A DNA stretch of 64,000 nt from Modestobacter muralis (GTDB lineage Bacteria; Actinomycetota; Actinomycetes; Mycobacteriales; Geodermatophilaceae). The notes under the pieces were generated by a model. The model saw nothing but the letters and a program-made list of their open reading frames with translations. It was not told the origin of the DNA and made no database searches. Made by a program: the position numbers and the translations under genes. Below are positions 28,808 through 36,896 of the stretch, in pieces (positions within the stretch are counted from its first letter, which is position 1; each line of letters begins with the position of its first letter). The stretch spans positions 1 through 64,000 of the forward strand of contig NZ_JAAGWH010000002.1 in NCBI RefSeq assembly GCF_010682105.1, given 5' to 3'.

Positions 28808-28827
28808 GGGCGGCGCCTCCGGTGGCC

Positions 28828-28850
28828 GCCTCCGGTCCGGTGGCGGAGGC
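28828..28850 (+). terminator. possible terminator after rhaB
   Basis: GCCTCCG (28828-28834) pairs with CGGAGGC (28844-28850) around a 9-nt loop, 21 bp past the rhaB stop. A second copy of the left arm just upstream could compete. The rest of the 160-bp gap to the next gene shows nothing else I can name. Confidence 0.4.
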
Positions 28851-28966
28851 TGAGAGGCCCCGCCGGGACGACGACGTCCGCGGCCACCGGTGCCGCGTGC
28901 GACGCGCGCCGGCCCTGGGCGCGGGTGAGCAGCGCCCGCCGGAACCCGACGAGAGGTCCTCCCACC

Positions 28967-29764
28967 ATGGGGCATGCGCGACGGTGGTCCTGGCTGCTGG
29001 TGCTGCTCGGCGGCCTGGCGCTGTACGAGCTGATCCAGCGCGCGATCGCGGAGACCGGCAACCCCAACCTGCTGCCCGCGCTGCTCCTGCTGGGTGCGGC
29101 AGTGGTGCCGACCGCCTTCGTCACCTTCATCGCCGGGCGGCGTCTGGTCTTTGCGGTCGGCGCCGGGACGGTGCTGCTCACGGCTCTGGTCGGCGGGGTG
29201 ATCGGCGTGGTCACCGCGGGGGTGCTGGAGTACAACACCCTGCAGCGCCTCGGCGCCCTGCCCATGCTCTCGGTCGGGCTGATCGAGGAGGCCGCGAAGC
29301 TGATCCTCCCCGCCGCGGTGCTGCTGTTCGTCCGGCGCGACCGGCATCCCGCCGACGGCCTGCTGCTCGGCGTCGCCTGCGGTGCGGGCTTCGCCGTCCT
29401 GGAGACGATGGGCTACGCGTTCGTCGTCCTGGTCCAGTCCCGGGGCGACCTCGAGGTGGTCGACAGCGTGCTGTTCTTGCGGGGCGTCCTCAGCCCCGCG
29501 GCGCACATGGCCTGGACGGCGCTGGCCGCCGCCGCTCTCTGGCGGGCCGCTGCCCAACACTGGCACGCCGCGGAGGTGGGCCGCTTCGTGCTCGCCTTCG
29601 TCGTCGTGGTCGCGCTGCACACCGCCTGGGACCTGTCGGGCAGCACGGTCGCCTACGCCGTCCTGTCGGTGGTCAGCCTGACGCTGCTGGCGGTCGTCAG
29701 CCACCGGCTGGCCGCGCCGCACCGCCGGGAGCCCGTGGCCGGCCGGCGGCTCGCGTCCGTCTGA
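28967..29764 (+). CDS. PrsW-family intramembrane metalloprotease
   Basis: A 265-residue polytopic membrane protein with about eight hydrophobic segments and the PrsW/CAAX-protease-like active-site motifs in order: GLIEEAAKL, GFAVLETMGYAF, SPAAHMAWTA and ALHTAWD. PrsW-type proteases cut anti-sigma factors inside the membrane in Bacillus. In actinobacteria they are common but mostly unassigned. The ATG at 28967 follows GAGAGG 10 nt upstream. No anti-sigma partner gene is adjacent, so its substrate is unknown. Confidence 0.85.
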   Translation: MGHARRWSWLLVLLGGLALYELIQRAIAETGNPNLLPALLLLGAAVVPTAFVTFIAGRRLVFAVGAGTVLLTALVGGVIGVVTAGVLEYNTLQRLGALPMLSVGLIEEAAKLILPAAVLLFVRRDRHPADGLLLGVACGAGFAVLETMGYAFVVLVQSRGDLEVVDSVLFLRGVLSPAAHMAWTALAAAALWRAAAQHWHAAEVGRFVLAFVVVVALHTAWDLSGSTVAYAVLSVVSLTLLAVVSHRLAAPHRREPVAGRRLASV

Positions 29765-29855
29765 GCCCCGGCCGGCGACGCCGCGACCCCGGCGCTGCCG
29801 GCCGGCGGCAGACCCCCCCGCATCGCCCGGTGCGCGGGTGGGTAGCGCTGCGGCC

Positions 29856-29975
29856 ATGAGCCAGAGCAGCCAGCCGCCGCGCGTCGCCGTCCTCACCGGG
29901 TCGGAGTCCGGCATCGGCCGTGTCTCCGCCGTCGCCCTCGCAGAGGCTGGGCTCGACGACTGGCGCACCCCCTGA
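29856..29975 (+). pseudogene. 5' remnant of a short-chain dehydrogenase gene
   Basis: A 39-codon reading frame from ATG 29856 encodes the first beta-alpha unit of a short-chain dehydrogenase, including the TGSESGIGR NAD(P)-binding loop and the following VSAVALAEAGL helix. It then runs into unrelated sequence and stops at 29973-29975. A functional enzyme needs about 250 residues and a YxxxK motif, so this is a truncated relic. The break lies at about 29955, close to the start of the next gene, suggesting a deletion joined the two. Confidence 0.7.
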
Positions 29976-30913
29976 GCGGCGACCCGGCCGGCGACCTGGA
30001 CGCCGTCGCCGAGGAGCTCTACGGCGTCCCGCCCGAGGAGTTCACGACCGCCCGCACCGCCGCCCGGGACCGCGCCCGCGCGGCGGGGGACAAGCCGCTG
30101 GCCACCGCGGTCGCCGCGCTGCCCAAGCCGACGACGGCGGCCTGGGTCTGCAACCTGCTCGTCCGCCGGCAGCCCGAGGAGGTCGCCCAGCTCGCCGAGC
30201 TGGCCGAGCTGCTGCGCGCGGCCCAGGTGAACCTCTCCGGTGACCAGCTGCGCGAGCTGGGCCGGCAGCGGAACCTGCTGGTCGCCGCCCTCACCCGGCA
30301 GGCGCGCGGGCTGGCCCACGCCGAGGGACACGACGTGAGCACCGCGGTGGCCGAGCAGGTGGAGGCCACGCTGCGGGCCGCCGTCGCCGACCCGGGCGCG
30401 GGGGAGGCGCTGCGGGCCGGCCGGCTCACCGCGGCGCTGTCCTACAGCGGCATGGGACCGGTCGACCTCGACGGCGCGGTGGCCACGCCGGTGCGTGCCG
30501 CCGCCCCGGCACCGGCGCGCAGGCCGCGGACCGCGGACCGCCGGGAGGCCGAGGAGCAGCGCCGCCGGGAGGCGGCCGAGCAGGCCCGGCGGGAGCTCGA
30601 GCAGGCCCGCCGGGACGCCGAGGAGGCCACCGCCATGGCCCGGGACGCCGAGGCGGCCGCGCAGACCGCCGGGGCGGAGGTCACCGCGGCCGGCGAACGG
30701 CGGGACGAGCTGCAGCAGCGGGTCGACCGGCTGGAGCGGGAGCTGCGTCGCGCCCGGCGGGAGGCCGAGGAGTCCACCGCCGCGGTGTCGGCGGCCGAGC
30801 GTCGGCGGGACGCCGCCGTCCGACGGGCGGAGACGGCCGTGGCGATCCGAGACCGGGCCGAGGCCCGGGTGCGGCAGCTGGCCGCGGCGGCCGGGGACGG
30901 GACGGGCGCCTGA
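29972..30913 (+). CDS. hypothetical helical/coiled-coil protein
   Basis: A 313-residue protein with an N-terminal helical part (LDAVAEELYGVPPEEFTTAR, PTTAAWVCNLLVRR) and a long charged Arg/Glu/Ala-rich stretch (about residues 185-305) that should form a coiled coil. The family occurs in related actinobacteria but I know of no function. The start is unclear: the conserved N-terminal region is in frame from a CTG at 29972. The first GTG, at 30227, would remove 85 residues of it. It has no signal peptide. It lies just behind the SDR remnant and ends at a strong terminator. Confidence 0.65.
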   Translation: MSGDPAGDLDAVAEELYGVPPEEFTTARTAARDRARAAGDKPLATAVAALPKPTTAAWVCNLLVRRQPEEVAQLAELAELLRAAQVNLSGDQLRELGRQRNLLVAALTRQARGLAHAEGHDVSTAVAEQVEATLRAAVADPGAGEALRAGRLTAALSYSGMGPVDLDGAVATPVRAAAPAPARRPRTADRREAEEQRRREAAEQARRELEQARRDAEEATAMARDAEAAAQTAGAEVTAAGERRDELQQRVDRLERELRRARREAEESTAAVSAAERRRDAAVRRAETAVAIRDRAEARVRQLAAAAGDGTGA

Positions 30914-30919
30914 TGCGCC

Positions 30920-30957
30920 GACGGCCCGGCCCCCGCGGGTGCGGGGACCGGGCCGTC
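30920..30957. terminator. bidirectional hairpin between convergent genes
   Basis: A perfect 10-bp outer stem (30920-30929 with 30948-30957) continues into an inner CCCCGC/GCGGGG stem. It lies between the coiled-coil gene and the end of the minus-strand NADH dehydrogenase gene. Confidence 0.75.
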
Positions 30958-30973
30958 GAGGTGGTGCGGTGCG

Positions 30974-32398
30974 TCAGGCGGACTCGCGCCCGGTGACGTC
31001 GACCTTCTCGCCGTAGTGGTGCCGGCCGCCGGTCTTCGAGACCTCGAAGTCCGAGCCGAGCTGCTCCAGGGCGAGCCGGCCGTAGACCTGCTGCTGGGTG
31101 GCGGTGCGCTGCCCGCGGCCACGGCCCAGGAAGCTGACGGCCCAGCCGACCACCGTCGTGAACCGGCTCTTGAAGCCGACCACGTAGACGATGTGCACGA
31201 GCAGCCACATCACCCACGCGAAGAAGCCGCTGAACTTGATCTTGCCCAGGTCGGCGACCGCGTCGAAGCGCGAGATGGTCGCCATGCTGCCCTTGTCGTG
31301 GTAGACGAACTCGGGCTTGGTGGGCCGGCCGGCGATCCGGGCCTGGATGGCGGAGGCCGCGAACCGGCCACCCTGGATGGCGACCTGGGCGACACCGGGG
31401 AGGCGGTTGAGCGACATCATGTCGCCGACCACCTGGATCTCGGGGTGGCCGGGCAGGGTCAGGTCGGGCTGGACGGAGATGCGCCCGGCTCGGTCGACCT
31501 CGGCCCCTGTCTGCTCACCGAGCAGCTTGCCCAGCGGGCTGGCCTGCACGCCGGCCGCCCAGATCTTGGTGGCGGCGTGGATGCGGCGCTCGTGGCCGTC
31601 CTTGTCCTTGACCACGATGCCGTCGGCGTCGACGTCGGTGACCATCGCACCGAGCTGGATCTCCACGCCGATCGACTTGAGCTTCTTGGCCGCGGCCTCG
31701 CCCAGCTTGTCGACGAACGGGGGGAGCACCTTCGGGGCGGCGTCGAGCAGGATCACCCGGGCGCTGGTCGGGTCGATGTGCCGGAAGTCCTTGCGCAGCG
31801 TGCGGCGGGCCAGCTCGGCGATCTGCCCGGCCATCTCCACACCGGTCGGGCCGGCGCCGACGACGACGAAGGTGAGCAGCCGGTCGATCTCCTCCGGCGC
31901 GGTGGCCAGCTCGGCCAGCTCGAAGGCGCCGAAGATGCGGCCGCGCAGCTCGAGGGCGTCGTCGATGCTCTTCATGCCCGGGGCGAACTCGGCGAACTGG
32001 TCGTTGCCGAAGTAGGACTGGCCGGCACCGGCAGCGACGATCAGCTCGTCGTACTCGTGGACGCTGGTGCGGCCCAGCACCACCGAGGTGACGGTGCGGG
32101 CGGTGGTGTCGATGTCGGTGACCTCACCGAGCACCACGCGGGCGTTGTCCTGGTCGCGCAGGATCTCCCGGGTGGCCGGGGCGATCTCGCCCTCGGAGAG
32201 GATGCCGGTCGCGACCTGGTAGAGCAGCGGCTGGAAGAGGTGGTGGGTGGTCTTGGCCACGAGGGTGATGTCGACCGGGGCCTTCCGCAGCTGCTTGGCT
32301 GCGAAGAGGCCACCGAAGCCGGAGCCGACGATGACCACCCGGGGCCGCCGTCCGGTGGACTGGGTTGCGGTGGTCACGCTGCCTCCTGATGTCGTCAT
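30974..32398 (-). CDS. ndh: type II NADH:quinone oxidoreductase
   Basis: A 474-residue flavoprotein that passes electrons from NADH to quinone without pumping protons. It has an FAD-binding Rossmann motif (VVIVGSGFGGLFAA near residue 22), an NAD-binding one (VVVGAGPTGVEMAG near 180), the AAGAGQSYFGN and VVGDMMS motifs, and a C-terminal hydrophobic segment (FAWVMWLLVHIVYVVGF) that attaches it to the membrane. Two starts are possible: ATG at 32398 with GGGAGG 10 nt before, or GTG at 32377 with AGGAGG 4 nt before. It is divergent from a hydrolase gene. Confidence 0.93.
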   Translation of the reverse strand: MTTSGGSVTTATQSTGRRPRVVIVGSGFGGLFAAKQLRKAPVDITLVAKTTHHLFQPLLYQVATGILSEGEIAPATREILRDQDNARVVLGEVTDIDTTARTVTSVVLGRTSVHEYDELIVAAGAGQSYFGNDQFAEFAPGMKSIDDALELRGRIFGAFELAELATAPEEIDRLLTFVVVGAGPTGVEMAGQIAELARRTLRKDFRHIDPTSARVILLDAAPKVLPPFVDKLGEAAAKKLKSIGVEIQLGAMVTDVDADGIVVKDKDGHERRIHAATKIWAAGVQASPLGKLLGEQTGAEVDRAGRISVQPDLTLPGHPEIQVVGDMMSLNRLPGVAQVAIQGGRFAASAIQARIAGRPTKPEFVYHDKGSMATISRFDAVADLGKIKFSGFFAWVMWLLVHIVYVVGFKSRFTTVVGWAVSFLGRGRGQRTATQQQVYGRLALEQLGSDFEVSKTGGRHHYGEKVDVTGRESA

Positions 32399-32485
32399 GA
32401 TGACTCATCCTCCCACTACTGCGTCCGATCCTGCGGCCACCCTCCGCTGCGGGGTGGCGTCGTCCCTCACAGAGTCGGCATCTAC

Positions 32486-33148
32486 ATGAGCAGCCTGGAG
32501 GTGAACGGTGTTCCCACACCCGTGTGGGTCCCCGGTCTCGGTCTCGACGCGCGGTCCTCGGCGCGCGTCCGTGACCTGGTCGGCGGCCGCGTCGTGCTGC
32601 TGCCCGGGACGGGACGGCGGGGGCCGGTCGGCCCGCTGGCGGAGCTGACCGCGCAGCTGCAGGCCGGGCTGGGTCCGGGGCCGGTGGTGCTCGTCGGGCA
32701 CTCGCAGAGCTGCCAGGTGGTCGCGGCGGTCGCCGAGCGCGATCCGCGGGTCGCCGCCGTCCTGCTCCTCGGGCCGACCACCGACCCGCGGATGCTGCGC
32801 CGGCGGGTGCTGGCCGGCCGGTGGCTGCGCACGGCGCTGGGTGAGCCGTGGTGGCAGGTCCCGCTGCTGCTGTCGCAGTGGCTGCAGACCGGCCCGCCGG
32901 CGATGACCGCGCTGTGGCACCGGATCGCCGCGGACCCGGTCGACGAGCGGCTGCGCCGGGTGCGGGTGCCGGTCGTCGTCGTCCGCGGGTCCCGGGACGC
33001 GCTGTGCCCGCACGACTGGGCGGTCCACCTGGCCGGCTGCGCGCCGCGCGGCCGGCTGGTCGAGCTGCCGGGTGCGGGGCACATGCTGCCCCACACCCGG
33101 CCGGCCGAGCTCGCCGCCCTGGTCCGCGAGCTCCAGGCCCCCTCGTAG
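32486..33148 (+). CDS. alpha/beta-hydrolase fold protein
   Basis: A 220-residue alpha/beta hydrolase with a complete triad pattern: nucleophile elbow GHSQS (Ser near residue 73), acid in RGSRDALC (near 173), and base in GAGHMLPH (near 195). It has no signal peptide, so it acts in the cytoplasm. The substrate cannot be inferred. It is divergent from ndh and convergent with a DoxX-like gene; its last codons form part of a structured repeat element. Confidence 0.8.
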   Translation: MSSLEVNGVPTPVWVPGLGLDARSSARVRDLVGGRVVLLPGTGRRGPVGPLAELTAQLQAGLGPGPVVLVGHSQSCQVVAAVAERDPRVAAVLLLGPTTDPRMLRRRVLAGRWLRTALGEPWWQVPLLLSQWLQTGPPAMTALWHRIAADPVDERLRRVRVPVVVVRGSRDALCPHDWAVHLAGCAPRGRLVELPGAGHMLPHTRPAELAALVRELQAPS

Positions 33149-33192
33149 GGTCCCGCCGCGAGCGTGCGAGCGGTGGGGGGCGAGGGGGTCCT
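33136..33192. repeat. structured intergenic repeat, copy A
   Basis: A 57-bp hairpin-forming element at the convergence of the hydrolase and DoxX-like genes. Its outer arms CCCCCTCG (33138-33145) and CGAGGGGG (33181-33188) pair perfectly, with an inner GC-rich stem. Copy B (47143-47199) is 52/57 identical. The left arm overlaps the last codons of the hydrolase. It probably terminates transcription from both strands. Confidence 0.75.
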
Positions 33193-33196
33193 TCTG

Positions 33197-33661
33197 TTAC
33201 TTCCGCTTGGCCGTGCGGCCGCCGACGGTGACCTTGGCCTCGCGGCCGGTCAGGCCCTGGGTGATGAGGCCCAGGCCGATGCCGAGCATCCAGACGTCCT
33301 TGGCGATGGTCAGCCCCTCCTGGGTGGGAGCGAGGCTCCGGCCCGGCTTCGTCATGCCCGGGGTGCGCAGGTAGAGACCCAGCAGGCCGGCGGACAGGCC
33401 GGTCAGGGCGGCACCGGCGACGGCGGCGGGCACGAACGGGGTCAGCAGGGCGGCGCCGATGACGATCTCGGAGGTCGACAGGACCTTCGCGAAGGTCTTC
33501 GGCTCGACCTTGCCCAGGAACGGGTAGGTGCCGGCGGCGAAACCGTGCAGGCCCGCGGCAGTGCCCTCGTCGGCGCCCCGCTTGCCGAGGCCGGAGTTCA
33601 GGATGAAGGCACCGGTGGCGAGCCGGGGCGCGATCTCGCTGGGGGTGATGGGCAGACGCAT
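33197..33661 (-). CDS. DoxX-like small membrane protein
   Basis: A 154-residue protein with about four hydrophobic segments. It resembles the DoxX/SURF4-like membrane proteins of actinobacteria (TGAFILNSGLGKRG start, LSTSEIVIGAALL, DVWMLGIGLGLITQGLTG). The function of this group is not settled. The ATG at 33661 is preceded by GTGAGG. Upstream lies a perfect 17-bp palindrome (33740-33756) that may be an operator for it. Confidence 0.7.
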   Translation of the reverse strand: MRLPITPSEIAPRLATGAFILNSGLGKRGADEGTAAGLHGFAAGTYPFLGKVEPKTFAKVLSTSEIVIGAALLTPFVPAAVAGAALTGLSAGLLGLYLRTPGMTKPGRSLAPTQEGLTIAKDVWMLGIGLGLITQGLTGREAKVTVGGRTAKRK

Positions 33662-33739
33662 GGGGACCTCACTGGCGACGGGGATGCTGGCCCAACATCA
33701 TCGTCGCCGCCCCAGGACCCTCGCGACCGGGGCGTCCGG

Positions 33740-33756
33740 GATCAGGTCACCTGATC
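33740..33756. promoter_or_regulatory. 17-bp palindrome, candidate operator
   Basis: GATCAGGTCACCTGATC is a perfect palindrome around one central base, about 80 bp upstream of the DoxX-like gene start. Its form suits a dimeric GntR- or MarR-type regulator. The regulator is not identifiable. Confidence 0.45.
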
Positions 33757-33761
33757 GTGCC

Positions 33762-33797
33762 TGCTCCTGGCTCACGTCCGACGGTGAGCCAGGAGCA
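33762..33797. repeat. 14-bp inverted repeat downstream of the helicase gene
   Basis: TGCTCCTGGCTCAC (33762-33775) and its exact complement (33784-33797) are separated by 8 bp. A third, direct copy of GGTGAGCCAGGA follows at 33803-33814. It may be a second terminator behind the helicase or a regulator site. Confidence 0.5.
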
Positions 33798-33820
33798 CGC
33801 GCGGTGAGCCAGGACGAGCA

Positions 33821-33864
33821 CGGGCCGGTGCTGGCCGTCCGCGGGGACGGCCACCACCGGCCCG
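33821..33864 (-). terminator. terminator of the DEAD-box helicase gene
   Basis: Two stems, 10 bp (33821-33830 with 33855-33864) and 9 bp (33832-33840 with 33845-33853), stack with one C/C mismatch and a 4-nt loop, 18 bp past the helicase stop. Confidence 0.75.
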
Positions 33865-33881
33865 GTGTGGTCGCTACTGGG

Positions 33882-35594
33882 TCAGCGGCCGGTGCGACCG
33901 CGGCCGCGGCCGGCACCCGACGGCGCCTGGCCGGCCCGCGCGGCGAGCTCGGCCCGGGTGCGGGCCGGGCCGCCGGAGCGGGCCTGCCCGCCGCGGCCGC
34001 CACCGGCGGACGACGAACCGGCCGACGCCGTGCCGGACCCGCTGCCGGCGCCACCGCTGCGACGACGACGACCGCCGTTGCCGCCGCCACCGGTGCCCTG
34101 CGGCTGCGGCTCGGCCACGGGGGCCGGCTCGACGTAGGGCGCGGCCGGGCCGGTCAGCGCGGTGATCTCCCGGGCGCCGGGCTTGATCGCCGAGACGTCA
34201 GGGGTGATCCCGGCCTGGCGGGCCAGCGTGCGGACCTCACCGGCCTGGTCGGGCGTGGCGATGGTGACCACGATGCCGCCGGCACCGGCCCGGGCGGTGC
34301 GGCCCGAGCGGTGCAGGTAGGCCTTGTGCTCGGCCGGCGGGTCGACGTGGACGACGATCGCGACGTCGTCGACGTGGATGCCGCGGGCGGCGATGTCGGT
34401 GGCGCACAGCACCCGGGTCTCGCCGTTGCTGAACGCCTCGAGGTTGCGCTCGCGGGCGTTCTGGCTGAGGTTGCCGTGCAGGTCGACCGCGGGCACGCCG
34501 GCGGCGGTGAGCTGCTTGGCCAGCTTCTTCGCCTGGTGCTTGGTGCGGGTGAACATCACGGTGCGGCCCAGGCCGGAGGCGAGCTCCTGGACGATCTGGC
34601 CCTTGTCGGCGGCGTCGACCCGGAACACGTGGTGGGTCATCGTGGAGACCGGGGCGACGGCCGGGTCGACCGAGTGCGTGGTCGGCCGGTCGAGGTAGCG
34701 CTTGATCAGCACGTCGACGCCGTTGTCCAGGGTGGCGGAGAACAGCAGCCGCTGGCCGACCTTGGGGGTGCGGTCGAGCAGCCGCTTGACGCCGGGCAGG
34801 AAGCCCAGGTCGGCCATGTGGTCGGCCTCGTCGAGGATGGTGACCTCGACGGCACCGAGGTCGCAGTGGCCCTGCTGGATGAGGTCCTCGAGCCGGCCGG
34901 GGCAGGCGATGAGCACGTCGACGCCGGCGGCGAGCGCCTGCACCTGCGGGTTCTGCCCGACACCGCCGAAGACGACGGTGGTCTTCATGCCCAGCGCGCG
35001 GGCCATCGGGTCGACGACCGCGGCGACCTGGTTGGCCAGCTCACGGGTCGGCACGAGGATCAGCGAGCGAGGCCGCTTGGGCTGGCGCTTGCTGGTCGAG
35101 GTGGCGAGCCGGGCGACCAGCGGGATGGAGAAGGCCAGCGTCTTGCCCGAGCCGGTGCGGCCGCGGCCGAGCACGTCGCGGCCGGCGAGGGTGTCGGGCA
35201 GGGTCGCGACCTGGATCGGGAACGGCGCGGTGATCCCGCTGGCGGTCAGGACCTCGACCAGCGGGGCCGGGACGCCGAGCTGGGCGAAGGTGGTGTCGGT
35301 CGGCAGCACGGTGGCGTCGGCGCCCACGGGCACGATCGGCGCCTCCGGCACGCGCTCGTCGGTGCGGGGAGCGGCCTGACCCTCGGGGCGGGGGCCGGTG
35401 CCGCGGCCACGGCCACCACGGCGGCGGCGCGCGGCGTCACCCTCGGCGCCGGGACGGCCCTCGGGGCCGGCCGGTGCGACGGGGCGGGGGGTGCGAGAGC
35501 CGGCGTCGGCGGACGGCGCCGAGGCGGGGGAGGTGGCGCGACGGCGCGGGCGGTCGGCGCCGTCGGTGGCAGGGGTGATCGGTGTGCTGGTCAT
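33882..35594 (-). CDS. DEAD-box RNA helicase
   Basis: A 570-residue ATP-dependent RNA helicase. A Pro/Arg/Gly-rich disordered N-terminus (about 90 residues) is followed by the Q-motif region (APFPIQ), motif I GRTGSGKT, Ia PTRELANQ, II DEAD (LDEADHMADLG), III SAT, V ATDIAARG and VI HRSGRTARAG. The C-terminal 110 residues are Gly/Ser/Arg-rich (RGG-like), a probable RNA-binding tail. Such enzymes unwind mRNA and help ribosome assembly in the cold. The ATG at 35594 follows GAGG. A 43-nt hairpin encloses that site, suggesting control of translation by temperature or RNA binding. Confidence 0.93.
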   Translation of the reverse strand: MTSTPITPATDGADRPRRRATSPASAPSADAGSRTPRPVAPAGPEGRPGAEGDAARRRRGGRGRGTGPRPEGQAAPRTDERVPEAPIVPVGADATVLPTDTTFAQLGVPAPLVEVLTASGITAPFPIQVATLPDTLAGRDVLGRGRTGSGKTLAFSIPLVARLATSTSKRQPKRPRSLILVPTRELANQVAAVVDPMARALGMKTTVVFGGVGQNPQVQALAAGVDVLIACPGRLEDLIQQGHCDLGAVEVTILDEADHMADLGFLPGVKRLLDRTPKVGQRLLFSATLDNGVDVLIKRYLDRPTTHSVDPAVAPVSTMTHHVFRVDAADKGQIVQELASGLGRTVMFTRTKHQAKKLAKQLTAAGVPAVDLHGNLSQNARERNLEAFSNGETRVLCATDIAARGIHVDDVAIVVHVDPPAEHKAYLHRSGRTARAGAGGIVVTIATPDQAGEVRTLARQAGITPDVSAIKPGAREITALTGPAAPYVEPAPVAEPQPQGTGGGGNGGRRRRSGGAGSGSGTASAGSSSAGGGRGGQARSGGPARTRAELAARAGQAPSGAGRGRGRTGR

Positions 35595-35637
35595 CTGGTG
35601 GTCCTCAACGGTCCGGTGGCCACCGTTCGTCCACCAG
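35595..35637 (-). promoter_or_regulatory. structured 5' leader of the helicase mRNA
   Basis: In the mRNA, CTGGTGG (35631-35637) pairs with CCACCAG (35595-35601) directly before the ATG, and AACGGT (35622-35627) pairs with ACCGTT (35607-35612) inside it. The GAGG ribosome-binding site (35602-35605) is caught between the two stems. The rest of the roughly 220-bp gap up to 35820 holds no gene I can support. Confidence 0.45.
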
Positions 35638-35820
35638 GCGGGGCCACCACGCAGGGGCCGCGTCGCTCCGGGTCGGACGTCGGGTCGCCGGCGCGCCTCC
35701 GTGGCGCAGCCTCGCGCCGACGTCGAGTCCACCTGCTCTCGGATGAGCGGGGGGCGGCGCCGGTGCCCACCACTCTGCCAGACGTGATCATCCAGCGGGC
35801 CGAAGCGGGAGAGGGACTGG

Positions 35821-36825
35821 TCACACCGGGGTGGGTAGCCGGTCACCCGACGTCGCGTCCGTGGGCAGCGCACCGCGGAAGGTGCGGCGGTAGGCCAGCG
35901 GGGCGACGCCGATGGCGGCGTGCAGGTGCTGGCGCAGCGACGCCGTGGTGCCGAACCCGGCGTCGGCGGCGACCCGCTCGACGGGGGAGTCGGTGGTCTC
36001 CAGCAGCCGGCGGGCCAGCTCCACCCGCTGCTGGGTCAGCCAGCGCTGGGGGCTGAGCCCGGTCTCCTGCCGGAACCGCCGGGTGAAGGTGCGCACGCTC
36101 ATCGCGGCATGGGCGGCCAGCTGCTCCAGGGCCAGCGGCTCGCTGAGCCGGTCGAGCGCCCACGCCCGGGTCGCCGAGGTACCGGCGTCGTCGGACTCGG
36201 GCAGCGGCCGCTGGATGAACTGCGACTGGCCGCCGTCCCGCCACGGGGACACCACCCGCCGCCGGGCCAGGCTGTTCGCGACCTCGCTGCCGTGGTCGCG
36301 GCGCACGACGTGCAGCAGCAGGTCGATCCCGGCGGCGTTGCCCGCGGAGGTCAGCACGTCGCCGTCGTCGACGAACAGGACGTCGGGGTCCAGCCGCACC
36401 TGCGGGAAGAGCTCGGCGAAGCGGGGGGCGTGCCACCAGTGGGTGGTCGCCGGCCGGTCGTCGAGCAGCCCGGCAGCGGCGAGCACGAACGCGCCGGTGC
36501 AGATCGACACGATGCGCGCGTGCCCCGCGGCCCGGGTGAGCGCGTCGGCCACCTCGGGGGCGAGCACGCCGTCCATCTGCGGCCCGCCGTACACCCCGGC
36601 GACGACGACGGTGTCCGCGGTCTCCAGCAGCGACAGGTCGTGGTCGGGCAGGACGGCGTAGCCGGCGCTCGTGGCCACCGGGCCGCCGTCGACCGAGGCG
36701 ACCCGCACCCGGTACAGCGGGTCACCCGCGGCGTCGACCGCGCCGCCCAGGAAGGAGTGCGGCAGCCCCAGCTCGAAGGCGACGGCGGTGTCCAGGGCCA
36801 GGACGGCGACCTCGTGCAGTGGCAT
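35821..36825 (-). CDS. GlxA-family transcriptional regulator (DJ-1/PfpI plus AraC)
   Basis: A 334-residue regulator with an N-terminal DJ-1/PfpI-like domain (about 5-180, including SICTGAFVLAAAGLL with the nucleophile-elbow Cys) and a C-terminal AraC-type pair of helix-turn-helix motifs (about 215-315; LEQLAAHAAMSVRTFTRRF and VERVAADAGFGTTASLRQH). GlxA-type regulators often sense small metabolites. It is divergent from an MFS transporter gene, with a 20-bp palindrome between, and probably controls it. AAGGAT lies exactly 6 nt before its ATG, suggesting a leaderless message. Confidence 0.88.
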   Translation of the reverse strand: MPLHEVAVLALDTAVAFELGLPHSFLGGAVDAAGDPLYRVRVASVDGGPVATSAGYAVLPDHDLSLLETADTVVVAGVYGGPQMDGVLAPEVADALTRAAGHARIVSICTGAFVLAAAGLLDDRPATTHWWHAPRFAELFPQVRLDPDVLFVDDGDVLTSAGNAAGIDLLLHVVRRDHGSEVANSLARRRVVSPWRDGGQSQFIQRPLPESDDAGTSATRAWALDRLSEPLALEQLAAHAAMSVRTFTRRFRQETGLSPQRWLTQQRVELARRLLETTDSPVERVAADAGFGTTASLRQHLHAAIGVAPLAYRRTFRGALPTDATSGDRLPTPV

Positions 36826-36842
36826 GGCCCGATCCTTGCAGA

Positions 36843-36862
36843 CAGTGGCCGTCGGGCCACTG
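36843..36862. promoter_or_regulatory. palindromic operator between regulator and MFS gene
   Basis: CAGTGGCC and GGCCACTG are exact complements separated by 4 bp (GTCG) in the 71-bp divergent gap. The site would overlap the promoter regions of both genes and is the best candidate for the GlxA-type regulator. Confidence 0.55.
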
Positions 36863-36896
36863 GTCCCGCGTGGATTTAGACAGCAGGATCACCGTC

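Noticed and set aside
27239-30331. 1030-codon minus-strand frame opposite rhaB and the PrsW-like gene
   Set aside because: Runs through three unrelated plus-strand genes and has no domain pattern.
30227-30913. GTG 30227 as the start of the coiled-coil gene
   Set aside because: Conserved-looking sequence continues 85 codons upstream in frame, so this start would truncate the protein.
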